A stretch of 64,000 nt of DNA from Phascolarctos cinereus (GCF_002099425.1 NW_018343979.1:1165501-1229500), one strand, 5' to 3'. Positions 10,991 to 22,738 are shown, counted from the stretch's first letter. The notes: generated by a model not told the origin, from the letters alone. Numbers and translations: made by a program.

Positions 10991-11529
10991 AGTTATTAAA
11001 TATAAGAGAGAAATATTCATTTCTCACATATATGAGATTATACTACATGGGCTCATAATGTATATTTTAATTTTGTTTTAATTCTTGCTTTTACTTCTCA
11101 GCAAAGACCAGGTTCAGTCTAGACTTTTATGTGCAAGAACCTGTTATCAATAAGATGCATTGTTGAAAGATACCCAATGATTTTACTTTCCAACCCTGAT
11201 TTTAAATATTTTCTACTTGTTCTTTCCTATAATTGGGAATAGCCAAAGTCAGTCTTTAGCTTAAATATGTACATATTGCAGCACAAGGATGCAGCTGGGA
11301 GTCACTACGGCATAGACAGTTTCCACAGTCGTAGCTATGGTAGTAGGTTGAAAATAAAATGAGTGAAAGCAGGTTCTCTGCATTCTAAAATAATCCAGAA
11401 AATGAGAATCATTCATAAAACTGCTTGATATGCTGCTTTCTCTTAGCGCATATTACTTCATTAATTATTATGTTCTAATTTCATTATATGACCTTTATTT
11501 TAGATATAGATTTTCTACATAAATGAAAA
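10991..11529. other. No gene or recognised repeat
   Basis: AT-rich sequence; nothing recognised on either strand. Confidence 0.45.
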
Positions 11530-11963
11530 TATGATTCTGTGATCTCCTTCCAATATTCCTTCCAAAGATGTAGAATACAATCTAATTATGCCAGCCTGTA
11601 TTGTTTTAACTCTTATCTATGTCCTCACCTAAATTCATCACAAAGAATGCATCTTACATGCTGGAGGATGTCTTCACTTTCCTTTGACTTCATGAGGACA
11701 CCAGTGGAATCAAATGTTATTCATTGATTATCTCTTATTTTTACTAAGTGACCAACACATTGTTTTTTTAACCATATTTTCTCTGATGACATTCTTTTCT
11801 CTGGTTCTCCTTTATAGCTCTGTATTCGTTATGTGTAAGAGCTTACTGGTGCCCACCATGTATCTTTCCACTGCTCCCTGAATGATAATCCATTTTTAAT
11901 TCTTCTGAGATTGTAATAATGTTCCATGACTTGCAGGCAAACAACAGTACCAGTATAATACAT
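11530..11963 (+). repeat. Unclassified ~430-bp repeat, copy D
   Basis: Matches the copy at 61.7-62.1 kb at both ends: CTGTGATCTCC near the start, and CCACCATGTATCTTTCCACT, TTTTTAATTC and CAGTACCAGTATAAT near the end, in the same order and spacing. Confidence 0.6.
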
Positions 11964-11965
11964 AC

Positions 11966-11990
11966 AAACACACAAACACACACATACATG

Positions 11991-12056
<66 letters not shown>
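11966..12056. repeat. (CA)n to (TG)n compound microsatellite
   Basis: Short CA-rich part, then more than 25 TG units. Open frames across it are artefacts. Confidence 0.97.
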
Positions 12057-12058
<2 letters not shown>

Positions 12059-12182
12059 AGAGAAGTCTGGGATCATTAAAGTGGACTTGAAATTTCCAAA
12101 AACAATATAGCCTGCCACCTTCTCCAGTTGAATGCTGAGTCTAACTTTCTGCCTGTCTACCTGTCTCTCTCTGTCTCTGTTT

Positions 12183-12243
12183 ATAAATGAATGAATGAAT
12201 GAATGAATGAATGAATGAATGAATGAATGAATGAATAAATGAA
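12183..12243. repeat. (AATG)n microsatellite
   Basis: About 13 ATGA/GAAT tetranucleotide units, the last ones varied to AATA. CA/TG-rich degenerate sequence follows to about 12350. Confidence 0.96.
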
Positions 12244-12349
12244 CACACACATCTACAGGCCACATATGTGCACACATACATATGCATATATCCACATGTG
12301 TGCACACGCATGGATGTGTGTGTATATATGACTGTATACATTGCATTAA

Positions 12350-12660
12350 CATAAGTATGTGTGCATATAAAATGTTATATAGTACATGTAATATAATACA
12401 TAAGTAATATAATTACTATATTATTTTGCTATATATTGCATATGATATACAATATAGTATAAAATATATAATGTGGCATATATATTTATACATGATTATA
12501 TGATATAATTATACATTACATGCTGCATAATTTTATATAGTATGTATAATATTGCATAGTGCACATAATACATAATTACATATATTATTATACCATATTA
12601 CTCTAAGTTATATATTACGTAGATTATATGTATTTATTTACATACATATATGTGTGTGTA
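12350..12660. repeat. AT-rich low-complexity DNA
   Basis: TATA/ATAT-rich tract of roughly 300 bases without a fixed unit, with many short ATATATA and TATAAT palindromes. Confidence 0.85.
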
Positions 12661-12756
12661 CGTAAGCTCTCTAGGTTGCCCATCTAATTATACTTAGGAA
12701 TCCGGATAGTAGGCATTTAAAAAAAAATCTGCCAGGGGGATAAGCATGAGCATGAC

Positions 12757-12990
12757 ATGAAGTATAACATATGGAACTTGGAGCCAGGAAGGCTTGGATT
12801 TGAATCCTGCTCAGATATTCAATAGCTGCTAGTTATTTAACTTCTTTCACCTTTAGTTTCTTCCTCTCTAAAATGGTGATAATGATAGTACTTACCTCAC
12901 AGGGTAGCTATGAAGATCAAATGAGATCCCATATTTAAAGTGCTTTGTCATCTTTAAAGTATTACATGAATACCATCTATTACTGGGCAG
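12757..12990 (+). mobile_element. MIR/THER-type SINE
   Basis: AACTTGGAGCCAGGAAGGC, TAAAATGGTGATAATGATAG and AAAGTGCTTTGTCATCTTTA follow the MIR order. The head is degraded. Confidence 0.8.
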
Positions 12991-12999
12991 ATTTAGGAA

Positions 13000-13195
13000 A
13001 TACCTGTACTCTGATTTTGCCTCCACTACTAACTGAATGATCAAGGGCAAGTCACTGAACTTCTTTTAAGCTAAGCCTCATCTGTAAAATGGGGATGATA
13101 ATAACAGTACCCACCTCACCTGGTTGTTATGAGAATCAAACATTATATTTAAAGTATTTGTATACCTTAAAGTATTATATGCATATCCCTCATAA
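13000..13195 (+). mobile_element. MIR/THER-type SINE
   Basis: Second tandem-placed copy: GATCAAGGGCAAGTCACTGA, TCATCTGTAAAATGGGGATG, TATTTAAAGTATTTGTATAC. The head is missing. Confidence 0.8.
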
Positions 13196-13471
13196 TTATT
13201 TTTTCCTGTGTAGATAGGCCAAAATCTTTTCAGAGGTTAATGGATCTCATCCAGAAAGCTCTTCAGTGGTCATCTGCAACCAGGAGTATACGAATGACCT
13301 CACCATCTATAAGGAATTTCTCTTCATCTTCTACATTGACTACCCTTCATGACAGTGGCAAATGGCTTTGGGAAACATACATCTCTCTTTCATTTCTCAC
13401 CTACTATAAGTGATGATAGAGTACTGGGAAAAGTTTATCTCTGCCACCATGCCTTTCAAGAAGTTGTGCAT

Positions 13472-13634
13472 TTGGGGCAGCCAGGTGGCGCACTGGATAG
13501 AGCATCGGCCCTGAAGTCAGGAGGACCTGAGTTCAAAGTCGGCCTCAGACCAAACACTTGACACTAGCTGTGTGACCCTGGGCAAGTCACTTAACCCCAA
13601 TTGCCAAAAATTTTTTTTAAAAATTAAAAAAAAA
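13472..13634 (+). mobile_element. Marsupial tRNA-derived SINE (SINE1/WSINE-like), complete
   Basis: Begins GGGGCAGCCAGGTGGCGCA, carries GAGTTCAAAGTCGGCCTCAG and ends CTTAACCCCAATTGCC plus an A-rich tail. It is flanked by a perfect 11-bp target-site duplication AAGTTGTGCAT at 13461-13471 and 13635-13645, which fixes both ends and implies L1-type insertion. The tRNA-like head is not a functional tRNA gene. Confidence 0.95.
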
Positions 13635-13645
13635 AAGTTGTGCAT

Positions 13646-14164
13646 GACTTTGATGATCTTTAATCTCTGCTCAAAGTGTAAGTTTCAGTGTGAGTCACCT
13701 ACTCCACAGCCCTAACACTACAAGAGGTCTTCACCACTGCATTGGACGTAGTCTACAGCTCTGAGCTCCCAGAGTAGACCAGAGCCCAGTGAGAAAGTGA
13801 GGAGCATGGGGAAAGGAGTGGCAGCAACAGGTAAAGTTCTGTTCAACTGTCTCATTTTTGTGACTGTTTCCAATAAATGATGCCTTGGTTTTAAGGGGAA
13901 AAAATGGGAATTTATTTTTCATTTGTCTAATCTTCCAGGTTGGTTTAAGATTTTTAAATAGTAATATTTAGACAGTTCTCAGAAAAACTCATGAAGAGTT
14001 CAATGTGGTGCCAACAGCAAATTCAGACCATGTCTACTCTGGGAAAAGCAACAACATTGCATTGGAAAATGGTCCAGTTTGTTTTGCTTTAAGCAAGTAA
14101 GAATTGTTCAGAAATTATATAGCAATGTGGCTGGAAACAAAAAGATAAATCATTTAATATTTGG
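13646..14164. other. No gene or recognised repeat
   Basis: Unique-looking sequence. It includes AATAAA near 13872 followed by an A-rich stretch, which could mark an unidentified retrocopy end, but I could not recognise a protein upstream. Confidence 0.4.
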
Positions 14165-14690
14165 ATTGGAATGGACAGAGAGGTCATCTAATACTTTATT
14201 CCCACAGGAATATCTTCCTCAACAACCATGACAGGTAGCCATTCAACCTTCATTTAAATAATTCTAGCAAGGAGTTCACTCCTTAATGATGCTGTTTATT
14301 CCACTATTGGACGGCTCTAATTACTAGCTAATTCTCCTGTACAGGGAACTAAAATCCACCTCTCTGTTATTTCTGTTCACATGTCTTTGGTCTTTGTTCT
14401 GTCTCTCAGGGGAAACAAAAACAATCTACACCCTCTTCTATATGACATCCCTTCAAATATTTGAATTAAATTATCATTTCTTCCCTTAGGCCTCTTTTCC
14501 TCCAAGGAGAAAAAAATACCTCCAATTCCTTCAAATCCATCTTTCAAGGCTTCTAGACCCAGAACACTATTATTTACCGTCCTTTGGACATTTTCTAGTT
14601 GGTCACTTTTCTTCCTTAAAAATTACACCTGTGACAGAATGCAGCATTTCACATCCAATACTTTGTGTGTGTCACAGAGTTCAATGGGGC
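14165..14690 (-). mobile_element. CR1/L3 LINE 3' end
   Basis: Antisense landmarks in order: GAGGTCATCTAATACTTTAT, CCACTATTGGACGGCTCTAA, ATGACATCCCTTCAAATATT and GTCCTTTGGACATTTTCTAG, matching the complement of the CR1/L3 C-terminal and 3' region. Confidence 0.8.
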
Positions 14691-14797
14691 ATTGTACCGA
14701 GATTTGGGATATTGTACATTTATTACATAGCCGGAGACAACTTTTGGAATGCAGCCATCTCTCACTTTTGTCTCATGTTGAGTTTGGATTGTAGTAT

Positions 14798-14975
14798 TTT
14801 ACAACTAGAAGGGGTGTTAGATATCCAGCCCTCCAAACTGACATAGGAAGAAGTGAAACCCCAGAGAAGCTCAGTGGTTTCCATAAGATCATATCAGTAG
14901 TTAAGGGCAAAGTCAGGATTTGAAGCCAGGTCTTCTGACTCTCAGTCCACTACTTTTTCCAGTATACCATACTGT
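14798..14975 (-). mobile_element. MIR-like CORE-SINE
   Basis: AACCCCAGAGAAGCTCAGTG, TTTGAAGCCAGGTCTTCTGA and a head complement TATACCATACTGTC. Confidence 0.7.
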
Positions 14976-14999
14976 CATTAAATGCCTAAACCCTCTACC

Positions 15000-16024
15000 T
15001 CTACACCAACTCTTATATGCATCCCCTTTTCTTCTCTGATGCTACCACCATCCTGGTGCAGCTCTCATCACCTCTTACCTGGGATTATTGCAATAGCCTT
15101 CTGTCTGGTCTCCCTGCCTTGATTCTTTACCCACTCCAGTTAATTCTCCATTCAGCAATCAGTATGATTTTCCTAAAGTGTTGGTCTGTCCAAGTCACTC
15201 TTCTATACAAAAAGAAAAAAAAAAGCCCATTTTCATTGGCTCTCTGTAACCTCCAGGATCAAATATAAAATGGTTTTTTTGGCATTTAAAGCTCTTTATG
15301 ATATGACACTTTCCATGATTCCAGCCCTCACCTACTGCAATCCTTTGACATTCCACTTTCTGATTCCCTTTCACTAGCTTTCCCTTATGCCTTGGAAGTT
15401 CTCCCTCTTCAACTCTGCTTCCTGTTTTCCAAGGCTTCTTTCAAGACTCAAGTGAAATCATACCTTTTGCAGGGAGATGTTTGCAAGTCTCCCCAATCCC
15501 AGCCCCAAGTACCTTCCCTTGAGTTTACACTCTGAAGGTCTCTTTTAACTCTGGAATTGATTGTGTGACCTGAAAGACACTAGCACAGGACTGCCCAGCA
15601 TGGTGTCCCCTTATCAGAAAAGGTGCTATGCTCTATGAGCAAAGCAGAATTGAAGTAGTTCGAAAGAAATGCAAGATGCACAGATTTAGAGAATCCATCC
15701 CAAATGTTCACATGGACTATTTATGCCCAACTTGTGGTAGAGCATTCCAAGATCATATTGGTCTGATTTGACACTGTCAGACTCACTGTAACTTGACTCT
15801 GACACAGTGAGGTCCTTTTAGTCCTCTTTGAGAATGAAGGACAATCAAGCAAGCTTCCATTCACACTGTATATATTTTGTATATACAGAATTGCTTGCAT
15901 GTAGTCTTCTACATTAGAATGTAAGCTCCCTGAGGCAGGAACCATCTTTTGACCTTTCTTTGTATCTCCAGTTCCATGCCTGGTAAATACTAAGTGCCTA
16001 ATTAAAGCTTATTGACTGCCTGAT
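15000..16024 (+). mobile_element. L2 LINE 3' ~1 kb, interrupted
   Basis: L2 landmarks in order: GGATTATTGCAATAGCCTTC (DYCNS region), ATTTTCCTAAAGTGTTGGTC, TAACCTCCAGGATCAAATAT, TTTAAAGCTCTTTATGATAT, then after a 300-base insert (15556-15853) the 3' end AGAATGTAAGCTCCCTGAGG and TAATTAAAGCTTATTGACTG. Confidence 0.85.
15556..15853 (+). mobile_element. Non-LTR element 3' end with C-terminal zinc finger, inside L2
   Basis: Interrupts the L2. One frame (about 15665-15810) reads FRESIPNVHMDYLCPTCGRAF, then IGL and an H-x4-H pair: a CxxC...H finger of the kind found at the C-terminus of some LINE ORF2 proteins. A stop sits in the finger. It ends TCCTCTTTGAGAATGAAGG-ACAA, a 3' tail shared with the element at 42.6-43.1 kb. 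The clade was not determined. Confidence 0.55.
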
Positions 16025-16865
16025 TAGCAACTCTCAATTCAGACCATTGGTTGTACTGGTATAGCGGATTCAGTTTTAACTTAAATTGAACAAAGATGTT
16101 ACTTCTGTGGTCACCTGTACCTGAAGATTATTCTGGCGCCATTATTCTAAGGTTATTCACATTGTTAATGAAGATCTTACTAAAATCATATAGAACAGAG
16201 ACCAACCAAGTGAATCAACATAGGCTCAGGAGTGAGTTATTGGTCTCCTGTAGACCTTTCCTGATAAAGATGTCAAGAGTTCGTAATGAGAGGCCTTTAA
16301 TAATTCTGCATTCATAGCCTTGCTCATCCTCAGGACTCTTTTCAAACACTGATCTATAACATATCCAGCAAAGTAGGTAAATATGCCCTTTCTTCAAAAG
16401 GAAGAAAACTCGAGCCATATTTTAACAGGATTTGCTAGTGTTAGAGTATATTAAAGTGAAGATAAAAATTTGGGAAATCACCTAGGAAGCATGGTTATAC
16501 ATTTTAGGGAAGGAAAATTATTCATTTACAGTCATTCTTTTAGCTGAGTTTGGCCTATCTCTCTCCCATTTATATCTTTTTTAAAAAATTCTCGATGCCT
16601 TTTAACTTACTATTGCTTTGGACAATACCAATTTTTGGCAGTTGTCACTTTCCCCCATGTTGGCCATCCTTAAAGAGCTTGCCCAAAGGAGTATTGAGGA
16701 TTATAATAAGAGCCAGCAAGTGAAGATCCAATCTCCTAGCTTCTCTTAATGCTTAATGCCCCTATGGGACCATTCAGAATTCCTGGGACTTGCTAATTTT
16801 AAGCTACCTGAAGCTCCCTTCCCCAACCACCATTCTTTACTCCTTCATGCCCATCCAAGTATCCC
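16025..16865. other. No gene or recognised repeat
   Basis: Unique-looking sequence; two overlapping open frames near 16.1-16.4 kb on opposite strands show no domain. Confidence 0.5.
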
Positions 16866-17128
16866 TCTCATATAATAATAACAGCTAACATTTATATAGT
16901 GTTTACTATACGTCAGGCACTATTCTAAGCATTTTACTTATAATTATTAATTCATTTGATCCTCACAACAACCCTGGGAGGTAGGTGCTGTTATTGTATC
17001 TATTTTACAGATAAAGAAACTGTGGCAAACAGGTTAAGTGACTTGTGAGGGGTCACACAGCTGGTAAGTATCTGAGCCTAGATTTAAATTCAGGTCTTCC
17101 TGATTCCAGGTCCAGAGTTCTATCCAGG
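16866..17128 (-). mobile_element. MIR-like CORE-SINE, nearly full length
   Basis: CAGGCACTATTCTAAGCATT, CTCACAACAACCCTGGGAGG, TTTTACAGATAAAGAAACTG and AGGGGTCACACAGCTGGTAA are the complement of MIR in order. Confidence 0.88.
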
Positions 17129-17149
17129 CCCATTACTTAACCTCCATAT

Positions 17150-17398
17150 CCTTATCATAATCTTCTCTATTTTTACATGATGGCCTTTGAAACCAATGCT
17201 CTATACTTAACAAATTGTCCTCCACTTGAAAAGACTTTGTATATATTTACTGATAAATATACATGTTTTTTCCTGCCAATAGAATGTAAGCTCCTTGAGG
17301 GCAAGCACTATTAATTTCTTCTTCTGCCCAACTGCTTAACACAGGAACTGGCACATGACAGGGGCTTAATAAATGCCTATAGAATTAAAGTTAATTGA
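17150..17398 (+). mobile_element. L2 LINE 3' end
   Basis: AGAATGTAAGCTCCTTGAGG then GGAACTGGCACATGACAG and GCTTAATAAATGCC, the L2 terminus. Confidence 0.8.
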
Positions 17399-17781
17399 AA
17401 AAGTGGTTGAGAAAAGGGTACAAGAGAAGTCTGGCTCCATCTCCTCACCCCTAAGGTTCCTGTAACCACAAAAGTTTCTTATGAGACTCTCACAGGCCTA
17501 AACTGTATCAGGAATTCTCAGTTCCCACTATGGGTTCCACCAGAGAGTACAACCAGGTAGAATTCACCACACTTTTGAGAAAAGAAGTAGGAAATCCTCC
17601 TCAAACACATCCAGCATACCAGTATTCTTTATAATGGGTCTGAGGACCATAGTTCTATAGGGGGTAGGATTATAAGAGCCTTATTGATGGACCCAGTCCT
17701 ATAGGATTTCAGGATGAAAAAAAAAAAAGTCAAATTTCTCCCAAAGATTCCTCACCTACAAAAGGGTTTAGATACATCTTG
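17399..17781. other. No gene or recognised repeat
   Basis: Unique-looking; contains a 12-base A run near 17718. Confidence 0.5.
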
Positions 17782-18040
17782 GTGTCATAACAGATAAAGA
17801 GCTGGAGTTGGAGCCAAGAAGATCTGGGTTTGATTTCTGCTCCGTCACTTGCTATGCTAGCTGTGTAACTATGGGCAAGCCATTTAATCTCCCTCAGCCT
17901 GAATTTTCACATACGTAAAATGGGGATAATTATAGTCCATGTTTCACAGAGCGGTTGTGAGGATCAAATGAAATACTATGTATAAAGCACTCTGCAAATC
18001 TTGAAGTGCTGTATCAATGTTACCTACTATTATTATTTAA
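17782..18040 (+). mobile_element. MIR/THER-type CORE-SINE, nearly full length
   Basis: AGTTGGAGCCAAGAAGATCT, TAGCTGTGTAACTATGGGCA, GTAAAATGGGGATAATTATA, GCGGTTGTGAGGATCAAATG and ending TACCTACTATTATTATT. Confidence 0.88.
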
Positions 18041-19197
18041 AAGCATGAAACTTGAGATTCCCTCTCTACTAAGATGTTCTATCCATGACCAGGAGGCCCC
18101 AACTACTCTCAAAATGAAATATATTGAGGGGAAGCCAATAGTCACAGAAGGCATATATTTTTCCTTCTCTATTTTCTTTGTCCAGTTTACCAAGTAGAGG
18201 GTCCTGTCTATCCATCTCCTCTCCTGTTCCTTCTTCCATCTGCCTCATTTGATTTCCTTTGCCAAGATGAAACATTATGGTGCTATTTAAAAATCACCTT
18301 TTGTTTTCATGAGAGCTCCAAAACAGTTCAGTTTGTTCAAATTTTCCATTTCTTGAACGAATGTCTAACAAGGCTTTCTCAGTCTATAGATTCCCTGTTC
18401 ACAGATGGCTGGTTTGCTTACCAGCTGTAGTTTGATAGTTATTACAGTTAATTTACTTAGAAAATTAAGGCTTCACTCTGCCGCACAAGGGTATTTTACA
18501 CTTAGCTGACAAATCTAATGCCCTTCTAATTGCACTGGCATACTCGGACTACCATGCCTGACCTTGCTCGTAAATCTCTGAGTCACAAGTGTAGGCAGTA
18601 TCCAGGATTTCAAAATTTCTCAACATTCTGCTATTGGGATGACAGCATCCATCAGCCAGATGGAGAATACTACCTCTTCCTGACTAACCTCAACTTATCA
18701 GATGAAAGAGAGAGAAGCATTTGTTTTTAACTTGGGAAGGTAAATTAGAACAGGCATTGACTTCTTGACAGGAAGTGATAAGCACTTTTCCAGCCTTGTA
18801 TTATGGAGCAAATATTCTGAACTCTCCATAGCATTTTGTTTGAGGTGGCACCAGAATGAACCAAAATGGGAGTCACAACCACAGTGGAAGTGAATGCCAA
18901 CATTCCCTCTCTGCCAAAATGCATCCATATAGGAATTTTTTGTAATGTTTTCTTTGCAACTTTATCATGACGCTATTTATTTATGATGTCTCGTTATGGC
19001 GATCTTACGCATGAAAATGGAGAAGGCAGTGATCTATATTGTATGGTTTGAAGATTAGCAAGCAAGACTTTAGCATTCAAAACTGTCTCACACAGACACA
19101 CACTGTGTGTCACAGTGTCAGAAACTCCACAATTACAGATTCATTCATTTGTGGTCCTTCCCCTATAATCTATTGATACTCTTAGGAAAGTACCACA
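18041..19197. other. Repeat-poor stretch, no gene
   Basis: No recognised repeat over 1.1 kb. 18390-18560 is less AT-rich with several short transcription-factor-like words (TTTGATAGTTATTACAG, CAGCTG). A short inverted pair CACACTGTGTGT occurs near 19095. Open frames of 60-76 codons show no domain. Confidence 0.5.
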
Positions 19198-19388
19198 TTA
19201 AGCTAATCCCAGCTTTAATACTTGTTAGCTCTGTGATGATGAACTAATCACATAAAGTCTCTGTGCCTTAGTTTCTGAAAAAAAAAATGGGGATACCAGT
19301 GCCTAAACTCTACACATCACTGGGTTGTTGGGAGGAAAGACATTTAATAAATCGTAAAGTACTATTTTAAAAAGGTAAGTTATTATAA
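19198..19388 (+). mobile_element. MIR/THER-type SINE
   Basis: Degraded core, then GAAAAAAAAAATGGGGATAC, CACTGGGTTGTTGGGAGGAA and TAAATCGTAAAGTAC. Confidence 0.65.
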
Positions 19389-20649
19389 TTTACATCAAAG
19401 TGTTATTGGCTTAGCAGGTTCCTTTCCTTCTAATAGGAGGGATCTTCAGCTCAGTATGGTGGTTAAAGGTGAGGGTGAGAGGTTGGAAATAAGGAAGTGA
19501 GGATCACTGAAGACATTAATCTGAGGAAACTGAATAGCCTAATGTTTTTTCCATCTTTTCATTTCTGAGGAAAGAGTAAGAGCTGTTTGTGAGTACACAA
19601 GAATGGAACATGGGAATTTTCTTATGATTAAAGAAAAAAAACAGTTACTGTTAATAAACAGAGAAGGACAAGATCAATAGACATTACTGAAGAAACAGGA
19701 GATCCAAGAAGGCAATTTAATGCATTCTGAGAAAATTAGTGTGTTTTTTCTTCTAGAAGCAAATTAAGAAACAAAAAAAAAAAAACCCTATTGTTAGATA
19801 AGTGTGACATAAATAGTTGAAATTTAGTCAGGAAGGTGCTTTTCTTCTACTTTGGTGATTTTGTTTCTTTAATTGCTTATGGGCTAGATCTAGGATTTTA
19901 TAAGTACAATTCCCAATGTGAAAAGGCTCTGCCTAGATGGAAAACTGTAGCTTATCTGCACCTTATAATCTTAAAGAGTTTCCACTGCTAGGTTTGACTG
20001 GCCCAGGCTCACAATATGTATCCAATGTAACACTTCCACCCAGACCTTCCTGATTCCAAGAAAAGATCTAGCTGTTATTACAAACTGTTTTTGTATTTTT
20101 AAAAATCCCTCTAAATTGGAAACTATTTTGTTTATATTTGGTAATTAAACAGTTATACTAATTATTTTAATAATTATTTATTAACATGTCCATTAATAAC
20201 AATTAGTGATCAGTTAAATGTTTATATTAATTATTTTCGTATTTATGTTTTTATAGGAATTTTATGTTTTATAGGAAAAGCACTATCACTTAACTAGATT
20301 ATACACTAATTTATGTTCTGAGCTAAGTCTGGTTGGAGGAAAGCCCTAAGAGTCACATTATATTTAATCTGATACCAAACTAGGGTCATAGTTTCTAGGT
20401 AGAAATCAGAAATTTGTAAGATATGTCCTAGCAAGGACTTACCTTACATATGTCATGAGTTGCAGCTATTTGTTAGGAAGCAGGTCTGACTTTAAGCATA
20501 GGCAAAGTAATAGTAACAATAATAAAAATAGTAGACAATTAATAATTGGATTAGTTATATAATTTTATAATTAGATAATGATGATTAGATTAATAGTAAT
20601 AGAGTAATAGTAATAGGCAGAGGCATAGTGATCAGGTAGGGAAGAGACA
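19389..20649. other. No gene or recognised repeat
   Basis: AT-rich. 20130-20260 has repeated ATTATTTTAATAATTATT-like palindromes and 20505-20620 irregular TAATAG/TAGTAA units. Confidence 0.5.
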
Positions 20650-21168
20650 TAGCATAGCAATACTTTCTCCTGGTTAGATCACATCTCATATAAGGTATTA
20701 AGTTCTGGGAAGCTAAAGAGCATCCAGAGGAGGTCAACCAGGATGGTAAAAAGCCTCATGTTTTCCATACCATATGAAAATTGGCTGAAGGAAAAAGATA
20801 TATTTAGCCTGGAGAAGAGAAGGCACTGGTGAGCCATGACATAGTAGCTTTCTTTAAGTACTCAAAAGATTATCATTTGAAAGAGGGATTAGATGGGTTT
20901 GGTTTGGTCTTAGAAGGGAGAACTTGGAGCAACTAGTAAAAGTTTAAAAGGACTGATTTAGGCTTTATGGATGGAAAAGCTTCCTACAATTGGAGCTGTC
21001 CAAAAGTAGAATGAATTGCTTTGGCAGGTAATGGGTTCCTTCCCTATGACTGGAGGTCTCCAACACAATCTGGATCATCACTTATTGGGAAAGTTATAGA
21101 GAAGTTCTTGTTCAGGTATGAGTTCAATTAAATGTCTTTTGAGTTCCCTCCAGTTGTAAGTCAGTGTC
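20650..21168 (+). mobile_element. CR1/L3 LINE 3' end
   Basis: TTAGATCACATCTCATATAA, GAGGAGGTCAACCAGGATGG, AGCCTGGAGAAGAGAAGGCA, AGAGGGATTAGATGGGTT, GAGCTGTCCAAAAGTAGAAT, GTAATGGGTTCCTTCCC and GTTCAGGTATGAGTTCAATT follow the CR1/L3 order from C-terminal coding region into the 3' UTR. Confidence 0.88.
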
Positions 21169-21261
21169 CATCTTTTTGGTTCGAATTCCCATCTAGGATT
21201 TCTTGGGTTCTTAACCTAGGCAAAAGATGAGAAAAGAAAAGGGAAAGAGAATAAGCTTTTT

Positions 21262-21528
21262 TTTAACCACTTACAATGTACTATATACTATGTACCAGGC
21301 ACTATGCTAAACTCTACAAATATTATCTCATTTGTTGCTTCACAACAACCCTTTGAGATAGGTGCTATTATGATCCCCATTTCATGGCTGTAGAATCTGA
21401 GGCAGACAGAAGTTCTGACTTAGCCAGGATCACACAGTTAGTAAATTTCTGAGGTCACATTTGAACTCAGATCTTCCTGACTCCAAAACCAGCACTCCAT
21501 CTAGCCCTGTACCATCTAGCTGCCTCTG
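21262..21528 (-). mobile_element. MIR-like CORE-SINE, nearly full length
   Basis: GTACCAGGCACTATGCTAAA, CACAACAACCCTTTGAGATA, GATCACACAGTTAGTAAATT and a head complement CATCTAGCTGCCTC. Confidence 0.88.
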
Positions 21529-21734
21529 GCAGAAATTATTGATCTCTCTCCTAGAGATAGCCTATGACCTACAATAAGCAACCTTCCAAACCAAAATAAG
21601 CTATCTTCCCTTCCTTCACTTCTATATGCCACCAAGAGGGGTACACATATACAGAAAGATAGCTCATCAACTTCTTCCTCAATCACACACCTGTCCTCCT
21701 CCTCTATCCCCCACATCCTCAGAACTCAATGCTG

Positions 21735-22092
21735 TAAGCGATTCATCAGAGGTCATCTAGGTCAGCCCATATTTGAAAAAGAATCCTGAATATAATCCCT
21801 TGGCCCCCACCTATTCCTCTAGAGGAATAGGAAGCCTATTACTTCCCAAGGCAGCCCATTCCTTTTTTTTTTATTCTGATTATTAGGAACTTGTTATTTT
21901 TTGTTTGTGTTTGTTTGTTTGTTTGTTTGTTTGTGTTTCCCTTATAATGAACCCAAACCTGCCTTTCTATAATGTCTACCATTACTCCTAATGCTGTCCT
22001 AAGGGGAAAGCAGAAGTCTAATCCCTCTTCCATATGATAGCCCTTCAAATACATGAAAATAATTATTATTTCATTTTTAAGACTTCTCTGTT
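21735..22092 (-). mobile_element. CR1/L3 LINE 3' end, left part
   Basis: AGAGGTCATCTAGGTCAGCC, AAGGCAGCCCATTCC, AAGTCTAATCCCTCTTCCAT and ATAGCCCTTCAAATACATGA are antisense CR1/L3. It is cut by the mariner MITE at 22098; matching sequence resumes at 22655. Confidence 0.85.
21900..21940. repeat. (GTTT)n microsatellite
   Basis: About nine GTTT units within the antisense CR1/L3. Confidence 0.9.
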
Positions 22093-22097
22093 CTATA

Positions 22098-22294
22098 CAG
22101 CATGTCTCAAATGTCTTAGTGCAGTTTTAAGTTATTATAGCTACTTAAGCTATGTATTATATTACATTACATTATTTTAACTTAAATTATATTATATTAT
22201 GTTATATGGTATCTTATCATACCATATCGTATTATATTGTGTATTTAAACTACTGTAACTTAAAACAGCATTTAGATTCTTGGGATACCCTGTG
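22098..22294. mobile_element. Mariner-type MITE
   Basis: Terminal inverted repeats of about 45 bases: left ATGTCTCAAATGTCTTAGTG with CAGTTTTAAGTTATTATAG, right ending AACTTAAAACAGCATTTAG with TTCTTGGGATACCCTG. It is flanked by TA at 22096-22097 and 22295-22296, the tc1/mariner target duplication. The centre is AT-rich with no transposase, so it is non-autonomous. Confidence 0.8.
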
Positions 22295-22298
22295 TATG

Positions 22299-22654
22299 AC
22301 TAATTCTTGCTTTAAAGTAACTTGGCCTTGATTTTTTTTTCCCATTCATTGAATTATCTTCATGACAGGAATCAGGGGAAAGGTACTCCCTAGTAGGATG
22401 GCCTGTCTTCATGCAGAGCCCTTATTATGTTGATCTTAGTCTTCTGAGTATCAGTGGTTCCATGGTATATTTATTAGTATCTCCATTAATTTATGCCTCT
22501 GTGAAAAACTCCCAGTGTCCTAGGTTCAATAGTTGCTGGTCCATGCCTTAGTCCATACCTAGATTCATTAACTATCCCCGTCTTATGTTGGTAGGTTTTC
22601 CTGAGGTGTCCATTCTTAGCATAATACTGTATAGCCAATTCTCAAATAGCACAG
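22299..22654. other. Unassigned insert between two CR1/L3 parts
   Basis: About 350 bases not matching CR1/L3 lie between the MITE and the next CR1/L3 block. Identity not recognised. Confidence 0.4.
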
Positions 22655-22738
22655 ACTTGAGGTTCTTCACCATGCCTGGCTGCCCTCCTCTGGATCTAAT
22701 TAATGTATTTTCTAAAATGTCGTGACCCGGACTGAATA
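22655..22738 (-). mobile_element. CR1/L3 LINE, right part
   Basis: TTCTTCACCATGCCTGGCTG and CCCTCCTCTGGATCTAATTA continue the antisense CR1/L3 of 21735-22092. Confidence 0.75.

Noticed and set aside
12183-12243. CRISPR-like regular repeats
   Set aside because: Simple tetranucleotide array without spacers; the genome is a mammal's.
11843-12352. 169-codon minus-strand frame with HT and FIHS repeats
   Set aside because: Runs through the (TG)n and (AATG)n microsatellites; no stop arises because the repeats lack them.
13472-13634. tRNA-like head of SINEs as tRNA genes
   Set aside because: The heads are diverged tRNA-derived promoters of SINEs without a foldable, intact tRNA.
13646-13910. Possible second processed pseudogene (AATAAA followed by A-rich stretch)
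   Set aside because: No protein similarity could be recognised upstream, so not called.
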